From Steinernema hermaphroditum (taxonomy: Eukaryota > Nematoda > Chromadorea > Rhabditida > Steinernematidae): a stretch of 64,000 nucleotides of DNA. Below the pieces are notes generated by a model. It was given only the letters and a program-made list of their open reading frames with translations. It was not told the origin of the DNA and did no database searches. Positions 12,256 through 23,864 of the stretch are shown here, one piece after another; within the stretch, counting starts at the first letter, position 1; every line of letters begins with the position of its first letter. A program made the position numbers and the translations under genes. The stretch is taken from contig CM059621.1 in NCBI GenBank assembly GCA_030435675.1, forward strand, positions 11,098,001 through 11,162,000, read 5' to 3'.

Positions 12256-14868
12256 ATGGACGGCGGCTCGTCGATCTCCTCGGCAGCCGCTGCCGCCGCC
12301 GCCGCAATGTCGCTTCCGCTCGGCAACTTCGGCTCTTCTGCCGCCGCCCACGGCCTCGGAGCCGCCTCGGCCATCGCCGCCGCGAATCCGCTCCTCATGG
12401 CGCAGTCCTTGGGCCACGCCGTCCCCGGCTTCGCCACCGCCGTGGCGCCCCACTCGACGAACCCTACCACCTCGGCCCTCGACGTCTCCGCCGTGATGAA
12501 CCCGACGTCGGTGGCGGCTCCTACTCAGGGCCCCGGGCTCGCCTTCCCGCCGAGCCGACCCGTCCTGCACGTGCCCCACTTCGACAACATCCAGTTCCAG
12601 AGCGTCAGCCTCAACACGGAACCCTCAGCCCGGCAGGACGGCTCCGACCTGCCCGTCAACTCGTTGCCCACCCTCAGGTAGCCGAAATCTTTGACCCCAT
12701 CAGCCTCCCATTCCTCTCTCCACGTAAACACTCGTTGATCTCTGACTTCAGATTCTTCTTCAACTTGGGAGTACAGTACGCTAAGATCCTGGCGCTGCAG
12801 CAGGCCAAGGAGAACAACGCGCAGAACGCGCAGGCCAGTCTCCCCAACTTTCTCTCGCTGCTCCAGAACCAGCAGGCAGCCGCGGCGGCAGCGGCCTCCG
12901 ATCCCCTAAACGGCTTCCTCAACGCCGCGCAGCAGCAGCAGATCCTCCGGAACCAGGCGAACCTCCTCGCCGCTGGCAAGCTGCCCCAACTGCCCGGAGT
13001 CGGCGCCGGGGCGACGCTTCTGCAGCAGCAGATCCTGCAACAGCTGCAGAAGAGCGCCCTCCTCCAACAGCAGCACCATCAGCAACAGCAACAGCAGAGG
13101 GCCGCCGCCGGGAACCCCGTCGAGAATAACATGCTACAGTACGCCCTCAGTCAGCACTGTAAGTTCCCTCACCGACGACACCAGAATAGCCTCTCGACTC
13201 CAGATAACCGCGCCGAAGGTGCGAACGCTTTCAACGATCTCACACAGCTCCAGAGGCTCCAGGCGGCCAACACGAACGCGGCGCTCCTGAACGCGGCAGC
13301 ACAGTCGAGTCAGCATCCCTTCTCCGAGGTACCCTCCACACCCCTCAGAGCGTCTCTGACGTCCTCGCTTCAGCTCATGAAGCCCTCGGTGCTGAACGCA
13401 GCCTCGGCGGCGACGCACGGCGGCATCCCCCCGGTGACGGCGGCGGCTCCGACGTCGACCACGGTGAGTCTTGGCCATCAGCTCCAGGTCAACCAGGTCT
13501 CTCAGTCCCCCCGAGCGCTCAGCGTAAGCGTGCCAGTCGATCCAACTCCACCTGTTCTTACTGGCGGCGGCGGATTCCAGGTAAGGGGGGCCGAGCCAGC
13601 TGATCAGAGGGGGTCCCTATCCTCTAGGTCCCGAAGACGACTCCCTCCCTCCCAACCTCCTCCCCTCCCTTCAAGCGTTCTAAACAGTTCTCTTCAGACG
13701 AACGAGGAGATCTTCAAGAAGCGCCAGGAGCTCCTGCAGCAGCGCCACCAGGAGGCCCTCCGGAAGGCGAGCATCACCAGCAACTCCGACCAGGAGGCCC
13801 TACAGAAGGCGCTCATGAGCAGCTTCTGCGCCGCCAATAACATCCCGCCGACGAGCGCCCACGCCCTGGTGCCCCGCTCCCAGGTGGACCAGACGCAGAT
13901 CTCGATCGTCGCCGCCATCGAGCAGCAGCAGGCAGCCCTCCAGTCCTCGGTGGCCGCCCTCCACAAGACGCCGGTCACCTCTCCCCCCTCGACCTCGGCC
14001 ACGGGAGACTCTAGCGCCTCGGCGAGCACCTCCTCCTCGGCAGAGATCACCACCAGCAACGCGTTCTTCACCAGTGCCGAGCAACACTACACGAACGCGT
14101 TCAAGAAGGCTCAGCAAGCCGTCAGCGGGTGAGTCCGCCTCCCCGGCGCCCTTCCTGAGCCGAGCTTTTGCAGAGAGAGTCAGCACTCGACGCCTCCGAC
14201 GACGATGAGCAGCGCGGCAGCCGATGTGACGAGGGACGTGAAGGACACGATCGCCTCGATCGCCAAAGGAGCTCGTGTGGCCGAGGACGGGAAGGAGTTC
14301 CCCATGGGACCCATCATGATGCTCCCGGTGTTCAACTCCTGCTTCCAGAACGTGAAGTACTCTCTAGCACACAAAGGTTACGAGATTGGCGTCGACGACC
14401 AGTTCCGCGCCATTGACTATTCATCACGGCCTGTTGACCCCATCTTCCGGAAGGCGCAGCAGGAGCGCGAGAAGGAAGCGCACCTGATGAACCCTGGGTT
14501 CCGGAAGTCGATCTCCCCGCAGCACCGCGTCGAGACCCTCAAAGAGGCCGAACGTAAGCTATCCCTCGTGGAAGCCACCTGACACCTCGCTTTCAGTGAT
14601 CCATCAGGCCCAGCAGAACGCCCTCCGCAACTCGTGTCCCATTGGAATCGCAAATCCGATGCGGGAGAAGAGTCCAATTCCCATTTCTGTCGAAGGCGGG
14701 CACCCTGCGGCAACTTCTTCTCCATCGAGAAGCCCTCTGAAGAGGGAGTCACCTTCGGAGACGCCGAAGAACGGCGACTCGGGCTTGGATTCTGCGCAGC
14801 CGGAGATCATCGCTGACTCGCCGGAGGAGAAGCGCCTCCGGATCGCGTCGGGTTCCGACGAGGACTAG
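12256..14868 (+). CDS. Gln/Ala-rich probable nuclear regulator, 762 aa
   Basis: Not assigned to a named family. Exons 12256-12677, 12752-13158, 13204-13580, 13698-14128, 14174-14553, 14597-14868 close to exactly 762 codons. The N-terminus (about 1-140) is Ala-, Ser- and Pro-rich. A helical stretch FFFNLGVQYAKILALQQAKE follows, then long Gln-rich tracts (QQQ runs at about 170-270) and a Ser/Thr-rich middle. The best-conserved-looking part is the C-terminal third: a block with EFPMGPIMMLPVFNSCFQNV and YSSRPVDPIFRKAQQERE. The end is a Ser/Pro- and Lys/Arg-rich tail, then an acidic end (SGSDED). This composition suits a transcription cofactor, but no DNA-binding domain is visible. The frame is open upstream to an acceptor-like site ending at 12208, so either that is a trans-splice site or a further coding exon lies upstream. 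A decoy acceptor at 13627 lies inside the 117-nt fourth intron. Confidence 0.7.
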
Positions 14869-15876
14869 CTTCTTGACCACCCGCTGCCCCACCTCTCATC
14901 TCATCGTTCGTCTTTCCACGTCTACCTCCCAAGAAGACGAGTGACCGATCGATTTCCGTATTTATTCAGAGCCCACTAGAAGAATATTCTATTGTAAATA
15001 CCGTTTCCTTGTTGTGCCGATTCCGTTTGCGTTTGTCCCCCAGCGTTCCTTTCGACCTCTCTTTGTTGTCCTGTAAATAGTCTCTTATCAGATGCTTTTC
15101 GTCACACCAAAAACTGTTTGTGCGAGCCGTTAGAAGCAAGGTTTATAAATGTTTATTTGGTACCACGGCTGTCCACGCCCTCTTGAGGGCACTTTTGGGG
15201 ATTCTGGAGTGCCTTTCGCGTTGTTTAGTATTGGTTTCGATGTGATATGCTGGTCCTGACCCGATTCGCCTCGTATGGCAGAGCATACGTACCGTTTTCT
15301 AGGTCTTCCTGCACAACATTCTGCAGAATACCGTCTAAATTCTGCAGCTTCTGGTGCTGTGAGACGTGGAATCGCTCCTGAACCATTCAAATAACTTCTT
15401 GATGAGTATAAGTGCTTTGTGACCAAATCAGCAATTTTCAAAGCGCACCGTAGGAAACCGGCGAAATGGTCATCAGATCTCGATGATTAACGTAGAATTG
15501 GTGCTTGCTTTCGGACTGTTTCGGAGTGCGCACGGGGTGGAACACGAAGTTTCCGGTTAATTTGAATTCGGCGGGTCGTAGCGGAGCAGCTAGAAGAAAC
15601 GATCGGTGTCCTGGACAGTAATCCTTCGAGATCTGATGGCATCACGTCCCATTGAGGGCCCTTCGAACTGTTTCGGAGTGCGCATGGGGTGGGGCATGAA
15701 GTTTCCTTCGCCATCAAATCAAACCGCGTCCTGAAACGAATGTTTCGATAAATTACTGTCGACCCGGTCATGTCCTTTTTTCTCATTCTGGCGAAATTGG
15801 GAGCGCCGTCGGGGAGCTGCGCATTCTCGCGTTTTCTGTTTGCGTAGGGGAGGCGCTCATTTTGTGATTTTCCAGG
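14869..15876. other. 3' UTR and intergenic spacer
   Basis: About 1 kb between the Gln/Ala-rich gene and the next gene on the same strand. The left part is pyrimidine-rich, 3'-UTR-like sequence; no AATAAA was found close to the stop. The only structure noted is an imperfect 44-bp direct repeat, listed separately. Confidence 0.5.
15511..15706. repeat. Two 44-bp direct repeats, 152 bp apart
   Basis: Positions 15511-15554 and 15663-15706 share a 44-bp unit containing CTGTTTCGGAGTGCGCA or its one-base variant, with about five mismatches in all. The spacing is 152 bp. This may be a short local duplication or the remains of a repeat family; nothing shows a function. Confidence 0.6.
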
Positions 15877-17361
15877 ATGAGGCTTTATCTGAGTACATTG
15901 ATTCCCCTGCTGTCGATCTGCTGCTGCGTTTTTGGGGCAAACACGACCACAATGGAGGAGCTGCTGAAGACCAATCAGTTCCTCGTTGTAGCGGTTTCCG
16001 GATGCAAAATCACGTTTGAAACCGATTGGCCGAGTCGCAGCTGCGGCCACTACGTCGTCGACAATTCTAGGTACTCGCTGAATTTCCTGCATATTGTGTA
16101 AAACGATTGTGCCGTTATAGTGTTTCTGATTCCGTTTGTGAATGGACGTCGATCGTTCCGTTGACCGACTCGTCTGAGGACTCGAAGGCGCCTATGAAGT
16201 TGCTCTTCATTGGCAAGGTCAACAAGAAACCCGTCGAATTTGTGAGGAACTTGGAGTTCCCGAAAGGCAGCGGTGAAGGGTGGCACTTCAAATCAGTAAA
16301 TGTACTGGAAAACAAAACCGACATTTCTCTGAGTGCCAACTATTACTTCAGGCTGGCGGTAAGTGCAACAGCGTTAAGTGGTTTGTAGTTACTGTTACTT
16401 TTTAGTCCAATGTTATGTATCAAGCAGAGAAAAAGATGGTGTACATCACGGCTCGTTTGGGTACGTACCACAACCTGATTACATACGCCATCGATGGTTT
16501 CTTCACCGGTCAGAAACTTGCAAATCCCAAGCACATACCGACGAGCTCTGCTTCAACCTACCTGAGCACTTTGAAGTGGTTTTCTGACCCGTACAGCAGA
16601 AAGGTTTGTCTCTTGCGTTCGTGAATCCTTATAACATTCTTTTCAGTTTTACTACTACGACAATTCTACAGAGAATGGACCATGTATCAAATCCGTGGAC
16701 ATGGATGGATATATGCACCTCATGCAGCATGAATCAACCGGGGTCAACGAGTTCAAATTCGCCGAAAAACCTTCCTATGTCAGTGTTTCGGGTGGCGCCA
16801 TATTTGCTACGTACGACGCGAATTCACCTAGTAGGCATTCCATCATGTAAGACTGATCTCCGTTTCCCAGTCTCATACGTGACGTATTTCAGTCCTCTGC
16901 ACAATTCATCTGTCGGAATTCGCTGCAACGCTTCGAAAGTTCAGCCGACTGACGCTGTCATCGTCGTCCGCGATTGGGAATACTGTAAACTGCGAGATGG
17001 AGAGCAGGCGAACTTCAACCTGTGCACGCGCGAGAATCCATGGAGAAAGCAGCTTCCCATCCAGGCGGAACCGCAGTCGGTAGGATGACGTTTATTCTAT
17101 GCCTCTCTTATCTTGCGATTTTAGGTGACACAAGGGAGCAGCTTCTTCTCGCTCATCGTACTAATTGTCATCGCAGCCACGGTATGTGCCGATTCGGGCA
17201 GTTTCAGTGTTGATAGCATCCCCTGCTTTTAGATCGTGCTCGTGGTCCTGATCTGCGTAATTGCCTACACTCGGCGTTCGAGGTACGAATTGGTTAACAA
17301 TGTCAGAAATGTGCAAGCGGCGTATCCTCATCTTGCGTCGGATATGTCTTACGACTTCTGA
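15877..17361 (+). CDS. Orphan type I membrane protein, 402 aa
   Basis: Seven exons: 15877-16070, 16121-16358, 16406-16603, 16647-16830, 16871-17079, 17125-17181, 17233-17361. They close in frame to 402 aa. The start gives a clear signal peptide (RLYLSTLIPLLSICCCVFGA). The extracellular part of about 325 residues has several cysteines and N-glycosylation sequons (for example NTT, NKT, NST). A single hydrophobic helix (about residues 345-370, FFSLIVLIVIAATIVLVVLI) is followed by TRRSR and a short cytoplasmic tail with two tyrosines, ending SYDF. I do not recognise the ectodomain; a nematode CUB-like fold was considered but the spacing is not convincing. Orientation in the membrane is inferred from the signal peptide and the basic stop-transfer. 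It is convergent with the phosphatase gene, whose stop is about 160 bp away. Confidence 0.75.
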
Positions 17362-17518
17362 GTTCATTTTCGCCGGGTATTTCTTATTGTTCTGTGTGGT
17401 TTTTGTTATCTTTTTGTTACCACCTTTCACCTTTCACGGAGTCATCTCGACACTGTTATTTTGTTTTAATACATCACTTCACTTAATCTAGACAAGTTCT
17501 TTTGAGTACAGTTGGGTC

Positions 17519-19004
17519 TTATCCGATGATCTTATCGCACTGCTGAAACGGGAGCATTGCCGAGGGTTTTGGCTGAGAAGGGCTTACCGCTTGGATGTCC
17601 TTAGGAATGTACTGCTGGCTTCGCTTGACGAAGGCGTCGAGGGGACAGTAGTCCTGCTGGGGGCACCCACTGATCGCGTGAGTGAACGTCTTGAAGGGCG
17701 TCTCTGCATTGGCGGAGTACACCAGACGTACGTAGAAGTCGTTCTGGTTGATGACCCAGAGCTCGAGGACGACGAGAGCCGCGAAGTCGGGCTGCTTCAG
17801 TCCGAGGACTCCTTCCTTCGCCCCGAGCGCCCTGAGGAACGCGGTTACGGTAGTGTCGTGCTGAAGGGGCCTATTACGACAGTTCAGATAGGAGGAGGTA
17901 CCGCGGAGTAGGCGTGGTAGCGCGGGCTACGGCTGCCGGCCTTCGCGCTCTGGAAGTTATCGATCATCTCCTTGAGAAGTTGGCCGCCCTTCAGCATGAT
18001 CAGTTCCGTGTTCTCGGGTTTTCCGAAGCCGGCTGATCCGGCGAGGTAGTCTTCACCCTGGTCGATGACCTTCTCCACCTTCGCGAAGAGCTCGTCGGTG
18101 ATCTGGAAGGACCGATAGGAGCGCCACCCAGAGGTGAAACCTACCCAGGAGGGGATGGTCATATTATGTATTTTTTCGATCTTTATACAGTCCCAGAAAT
18201 TGCGAATTCCCTTGAAATTTGTGATCTTGGTTCCGGATTTCTTGCTGAGCTCTTCTAGGAGGGGCTGAAAGGACGAAGCTTAGGAGTGCTCCAAGACCGG
18301 AACTCACCAGCTGCTCGAGCATGAACTCCGCGAACTTCTTGTGGAGCACCTGCTCCGCCTCGAGTTCGTCCATTCGGATGCAGTCTGGATTCGCGTTCAG
18401 AAGCTGAAGCGCATGTTAAATGTGATCTGGGTTTAAAAGCCTACGTGGTCTGTGGAACGGTCTACGGTATGAATAGGCACCGGTGACCAGTTGGTCGGCC
18501 AGTTCTTGGCGGCCGGGTGGGTGCTCTTCGAGCCGCTGTAGAAGGCCGCGAGGTTCGCATAGGCACTCATAAGGGTACGGTCAACGTCAGTGCTTCGGAC
18601 ATTGATCTGAGCAGAGGTGAACCTGAATCGAAGGATCCACTTACGTCTCGCACGTGGAAGGTGGCATTACAGAAGCCGATGCGGTCGATGTAGGTCCTTT
18701 TGAGCTTCAGTCCCTGCTGGTAGTGCTGCTCCAGGCCATCCTAAACAAGAACTAACGCCTACAGTACCCATATCCGCCTACATTGGTGAGCTCTCCGAAG
18801 GGAACGGGCCATGCGCTCTCCGGATTGGGGTCGTTCGCGTAGGTACCTAATGGAGCTCGGTCTCCATGGCGCCAAAGCTGAAGATGGAAGTGATCAAAGG
18901 AGATGAGGACCCAGGGGACCTACGGCCTGGACGTGGACGAGATCGGCGGCGAAGGAGTCGGCGACCAGAAGCGCCGCGAGGAGCAGAAGCAAAGACGACC
19001 GCAT
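17519..19004 (-). CDS. Secreted histidine acid phosphatase (PHO family), 411 aa
   Basis: Branch-2 histidine phosphatase, expected to hydrolyse phosphomonoesters in the secretory pathway or gut lumen. Seven exons on the minus strand: 19004-18924, 18877-18782, 18740-18645, 18606-18445, 18403-18308, 18264-17902, 17860-17519. Every intron is in phase 0 and the total is 411 codons plus stop. The first exon encodes a signal peptide (MRSSLLLLLAALLVADSFA). The catalytic motif LWRHGDRAP lies at residues 28-36, with nucleophile His31. The proton-donor motif HDTT begins at His299-Asp300, created by the last splice junction. The middle has the usual INVRSTDVDRTL block. Length matches nematode PHO proteins. 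The frame is open upstream of 19004, but the signal peptide argues for this start. It lies tail to tail with the membrane-protein gene. Which PHO paralogue it is cannot be decided here. Confidence 0.92.
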
Positions 19005-19846
19005 CGGAAGCTTCCGGGGCAGAGTGAGGCCCGAGGCTCCAGAGGCCCGCCGATAAGGGCCGACGCTAAGGCGATTAAGGGCGTTTCGGCGGCCGAAGAA
19101 GGCGAAGACTGTAGCGAAGACGCGAAGGACGTCGTCGACGCCGATCTCTAAGAAGGCGACGAGAGGGGACTCGTCCGCCTCGATGTCGTCGCTCTGGAAG
19201 AACTGGGGGAACAACCTTTCAAAGAATCGGTTTTGGGCATTGATGTGAATCGATCGTCGGTGGGGACTCCGAAACACCGAACATATAAGCCGAACACACT
19301 TAACAATTCAAATCTTCCGAAAAGAGAGGCGAAGAACAGATCGAACGCACTTTAGGGATGCCCTAAGCGGGCGACGTCATTTTGCGATCAATTGATGTGG
19401 GTCAAGTGAACTGACTGCCCTAGAGAGGTCGCCAAATGCATGTTGAAAGGTCGAACTTTGGTTGCTTCTTTTATTCGCTGCAGAGGAGGGAGAGGCGTGC
19501 ACAGTCCATGCGTGAATGTAGGGAAAACGCGCTTTATTTGCCAAATAAGACGTTTTCGACACCCTTACGTGTACGTGCTGGCACGAGGAAACGGCTTTTT
19601 CTTTCGATCAAATTCTATGGTATCAAATCCTCTTCCTATTTTAAGTTTTTTCACACAGTCGTCACAAATCCTTATGGAGACCACAGATCACAGGATGCAT
19701 TCCTACAAGGACAGTTGTCGATGTGTCGTATCGGGTGATACGACTATCGCTCCCTAAAATAGTCAAGTGTGTCTCCCTTATCGTCTGTGTGCCTACGCCC
19801 TTTTGATCATCTCCCCGACCGTCCCTGCCCTGTGGAGAGAGTTTGT

Positions 19847-19852
19847 TTTATT
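19847..19852 (-). terminator. Poly(A) signal for the ADAM gene
   Basis: Reads AATAAA on the minus strand, about 140 nt downstream of the ADAM stop codon. Plausible 3' end signal. Confidence 0.4.
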
Positions 19853-19988
19853 GTTTTCTTCGAAGAGTTCATCACAACTCGGCGTCGGAAGAGGAATCAC
19901 GGGAGAGTTAAAGCGTAGGCAATTTTTGGCGACGGTAAAGCGAACAACAAGAGACCCGTTGGAGAGGAGGAGGGAAGTGGAAGAGGAT

Positions 19989-22016
19989 TCATTTGGCAAG
20001 TGACTCATCGGAGGGTGAGTTCGAGGCGCAGTCGGTGCTCTGCGTCCGGAGGTCGGAGGCCTCGGAGGCTGAGTCCGCGGAGGAGGAGTTCCTTCGGCCC
20101 CGGAGGGCCTCGAAGCAGGAGCCGCGCTCCTTCCTCGGCGCCAGGGGACTCGGCGCTTCGGACTCGGACTCGCTGAAGTCCTCGAATTTCTGCGAGAGGG
20201 TGACGCTCTCGTGACCGAGCGGCTCCTCCGCGACGGCGGAGGGGCGCAGCCGCACGTGCTTCGGGATCTCGTAGAGCTCCGAGTTGGGGAGGTTGTCGAG
20301 CGGGTTGACAACCAACTTCGGCTTGGGACCATTCGAGGGTCGAGGCGGCGGAGGGCCGAGCTTCGTCGAGGGAAGTGTGTTTGACCTGAACGCATCGAAT
20401 ATGCATGGACATCGACAAGGTCGGCCTACCTGGCGACGGGAGGGGGCGGCGGAGGCTGCGAGGGACGGAGAGTTCCTCGGCGGGGCAGGTTTGCCCTCGG
20501 GTTGGGCTTCTTGTCCTCGGTGGGAATGAGGACGACGATGGACTCAGGGTCAATCTTGTGCCGGGAAAGGCTGTCCTGGAGATTTTCGGCCGTGTTGACG
20601 CGACTTCGCATCGAAACCAGCGAGTTCTTGAGTTGCCCGATCGACTTGAGGGGCTTCAGCTTGCCCAGGGAGCTCGGCTCGATGTACTTCTTGTAGAACA
20701 TGAAGACGGCGACGGCGCAAAGCGCGCAGAAGAAGGCAACCAGCGTCTGAACGGATCGGGTCAGAGGAAGGCCGCGGAGGGAGGTGCGAAGGCGGGAGAA
20801 AGTGGGAAAACTGACCACGGCCCAGATGGGGACGACGTGGCGACAAGAGCGCGCGCGGCAGTTCGGGTTCAGACAGTGCGCCTCGATGCCACAGTCGCAG
20901 TCCTCGCCGGTCTCGACGATTCCGTTGCCGCAGACGGCGTGCTCGAAGGAGGAGGCGGGCAAGGTGGAGAGGTCGAAGTCACCGAAGCGCTTCAGGCACC
21001 GATTCCGCGGCACCAGATTCGCCATCATCTGCGCCGTGCAGTCGTGGTCGTAGCCGCTGAAAGGAAGGGATGAAGGGAGTTCGACGCCTCTGGACTTACG
21101 GTATTTTTAGGCAGCCTACGGAGGGCTTCACAGAAGCCAGGTACTCAGGCGTGCAGTCGCAGTTCTCCACTCGCAAAGAGTCATTTTTGTTCGCGTGGGG
21201 AACGCCGATAAGATGCGCAACCTCGTGGAAGAAGATGCTTCCCATCGCCTCCGGATTGTGAGGGTAGAACTGAAACGAACTGGATACTGTAGCCTCTCAG
21301 GGGTGCACCCACCCCACAGTAGAGAACCGCCTTGGTGGTGCACATTCCACCCACGAAGGCTAATCCACCAGCGTATCGGAAGGCGATGAGCGCTGCGAAA
21401 TCGTGTTCGGGTAGCTCTCCCAGCCTACAATACCGTAATCCTTACGGCTCTCTGGGATCGATACCGTACCTGCTGAGACGGAACTCCTCAAACGAGTAGA
21501 GGGTCATGTTCTCGGTGGTCCTCTGAATGTCAACCACCGATATTCTCATGTTGATCTGGTAGAAGTACTGAACAGGGTTACGGTAACCAGGTTACTGTAG
21601 GCAAGGACTCACGTCGTTCGATTCGCGGACCATCCGGAGAATCTCGCGTCGGACCCGATTCATGTCTCTGTTGTAGAAGTCGACCTGGAACCGGTGGTCC
21701 TGAGCGGAAGAGAACATCTCTCACTTACGATCTTCTGCTCGACGAAGATGAGCGCCCTGAGGAGGGTTACGGTACCGTCAAGCTTGGCCATCGAGTAGTC
21801 GGGCGCGGGCTCGCCCCAGATAGCGGGCTCCGCTCTCCGCTGGCGGTGAGATCGGTGAGGGATATGTACATGGTCGACGTGGGTGGACATCACCTGAACG
21901 AGTGCCATAGACTGAGAGAGTCAAGGGTACGGTACCTCATGTCCGCCCTGGAAGGCGTCGGAGAAGGCGATCGTCGTCGCGGCAAGAAGGGCAAAGACGA
22001 TCACGTGGTTGAGCAT
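19989..22016 (-). CDS. Compact ADAM metalloprotease, 555 aa
   Basis: Membrane-anchored zinc protease that should cleave ectodomains at the cell surface. Exons: 22016-21936, 21893-21729, 21699-21613, 21567-21470, 21424-21313, 21269-21100, 21056-20816, 20746-20430, 20385-19989; total 555 codons plus stop. Signal peptide MLNHVIVFALLAATTIAFS. A basic site HRQRR ends at residue 47, so the pro-region is very short. The zinc motif HEVAHLIGVPH (196-206) fits HExxHxxGxxH exactly. A reduced disintegrin-like segment follows (CGNGIVETGEDCDC from residue 280). Then comes one transmembrane helix (about 313-338), completed by splicing out a 69-nt in-frame intron. The 217-residue cytoplasmic tail has proline runs (SQPPPPPPVAR, GPPPPRP) that could bind SH3 domains. 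No full prodomain, Cys-rich or EGF region is visible. One intron is only 29 nt. The closest relatives may be short nematode ADAMs. Confidence 0.88.
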
Positions 22017-22145
22017 GCTGGGAGGGTTGAGCAATGTTCATGGATACGGTATGTACAGACAGAAGCGGCAGGAAGAGGTCCGGGTCTCCGGACGGCGACT
22101 CTCCTCGGAAGCGCGTCAGCACCCTGTGGAAGCCATCTCTCCACC

Positions 22146-22166
22146 AGAGAGAGAGAGAGAGAGAGA
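22146..22166. repeat. (AG)n microsatellite
   Basis: About ten AG units just upstream of the ADAM start codon, within the presumed 5' region of that gene. Confidence 0.85.
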
Positions 22167-23849
22167 TAGAGCCTGCAATGAGTGATTTTGGGGATATATC
22201 TGCGCGAGGATCGGAAGCGTGCCGTACCGGCGCCCCGGCTAGCCGTAAATCAAAAAAACGTCGAAATCGCGTCCACGAGTCCGCTGTCCGCTGCAAAAAA
22301 AACGTCTCAATTAGAGTACACGCCTAACGCTCGTTTTAATCGGCTCTGACAGCGGAGTGACCGAGGATAAGGTGGAGCAAGAAGAGCAAAAAGCGATGGC
22401 GCCAAGGGGAGCCGAGTGGCAACGCCGAAAATAAGCAAAGGATCGTCTGCTAGCACGAGTGTCGCCATTTGCAACAGATGTTTTGAATGGACACAAGGAA
22501 GTGCGGGAAAGAAAGCATGCACTTCTGGGCACCTGGATGGACGAGCAAAAAAGGGACTGGAAAGAAAGCTTGCAGGCGTGCAACATGAGAGCTAGTGGAA
22601 GGGAAAAAAACGAAGGAAAGGGCGTGTCCTGTTTCTGTAGGAGCTCCTGACGAAGTTGAAGTCACAAGTGTGTCACAGAGATAGACGAGGAAGTCGACTT
22701 CTCAATTGGAAAGGTCGCGAACTGGAGGATGGCGCCGTTAGCCGGGAATCAGGCCGCATAGAAAAAGAGCGGCAGTTATAATGGTACGAGTTGGAAAGTG
22801 TCGTAAGAAGAAAAACCAAATGGGAGAGGGCATTTGGCATTTTGAGGTACTTCAGCGGAAGTCGAACGAGGAACTTGTAAGTGCAAAAGTGCATGGATTA
22901 CTCACAGAGTCCGTTTTAATTGGCACCGACAAAGAGGATCAGCGAAAGACTAGCTGTCCTTCGAGGCGAATGGTCGCATGACTTGCTTTGTCCTCTGGAC
23001 ACGACAGAAACTTACTTGGATAGAATTGGAGAGGGCGCTTAATATCGTTCAAACAGCGCAAAGACTAGCAATTGGCACAGAAAGAACCTTTCGATAAGAG
23101 TGCGAGGAAGTGCTGCTAAACACATCAACAATGAATAGTAAAAGGGAAGACTGAACGCAAAAACAGAAATTCCATCGGCGGCGAAAAGGCGCTCCCTGGC
23201 TGATATGGAAGTAAATGGCTGCACAGTCCCTGTTGGGAGAGACGCTCCACAGCGGCCACTAGAGACCCTTAGCAGCTCCTATGCACTTCCTATCTTCTCT
23301 GAGTCACTAATTCGCCGCGATTATCGACCGGACAGTGAGTCACGATCCGCGAATCATCCAGCAGGGATGGCGACTGATAAGGGGGCCACCGAAGGGCCTC
23401 CGGAAGACGCCACGCGGCTCTAGGTCCAGGGCGCCTCTCGCAAATGGGATTAAGCGGCAACATCGCCGACGAAGGGCCTTTGGCACTTCTTATCGCCTTC
23501 GCGGTCACAAAGAAATAACAAACCGGCGTTCCCGTGACTTCCACCGCCGGCCCCCTCAGGCGGTCATTCGGTTTGGTCACACGGCGGTGGCGGCAGATGG
23601 GCGCCGCAGCGAAACGGCTCCAAGCGGAGGACATCGACTGATTGATGGCGCCGCCGTTGTAGGGATCCGAGGCCCTGGACGGAGGAGGGCCGCTGATTCG
23701 GGGCTAATTGTGCAGGTTATGCTAATTGGGGGGAAAGTGACCTTTGGAAAAAGGGACAAAAGTAGGGCGCCACTCGGGTTCCGAAGACGGCGGCTACGAT
23801 TTGATAAGCTCGAAGGAAGGCCGACGGGGCGGCGACTCGGGAGGAGAGA

Positions 23850-23864
23850 GGGGGGGGGGGGGGG
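23850..23864. repeat. Poly-G tract, 15 nt
   Basis: Uninterrupted run of 15 G on the plus strand inside a GC-rich intergenic patch; a candidate G-quadruplex site. Confidence 0.85.

Noticed and set aside
12195..14132. A single 645-aa plus-strand open frame
   Set aside because: It reads through introns at 12678-12751, 13159-13203 and 13581-13697 that happen to lack stops in this frame; its first part is out of frame with the Ala-rich exon. The spliced model fits better.
15487..16092. 201-aa minus-strand frame
   Set aside because: Overlaps the signal-peptide exon of the membrane-protein gene and shows no protein-like features.
20747..20815. In-frame continuation of the ADAM through 69 nt
   Set aside because: The stretch begins GTCAGT and ends GTTCAG, and removing it joins the two halves of the transmembrane helix, so it is treated as an intron.
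20405..21073. 222-aa plus-strand frame
   Set aside because: Opposite strand of the ADAM exons, Gly/Arg/Asp-rich, no family match.
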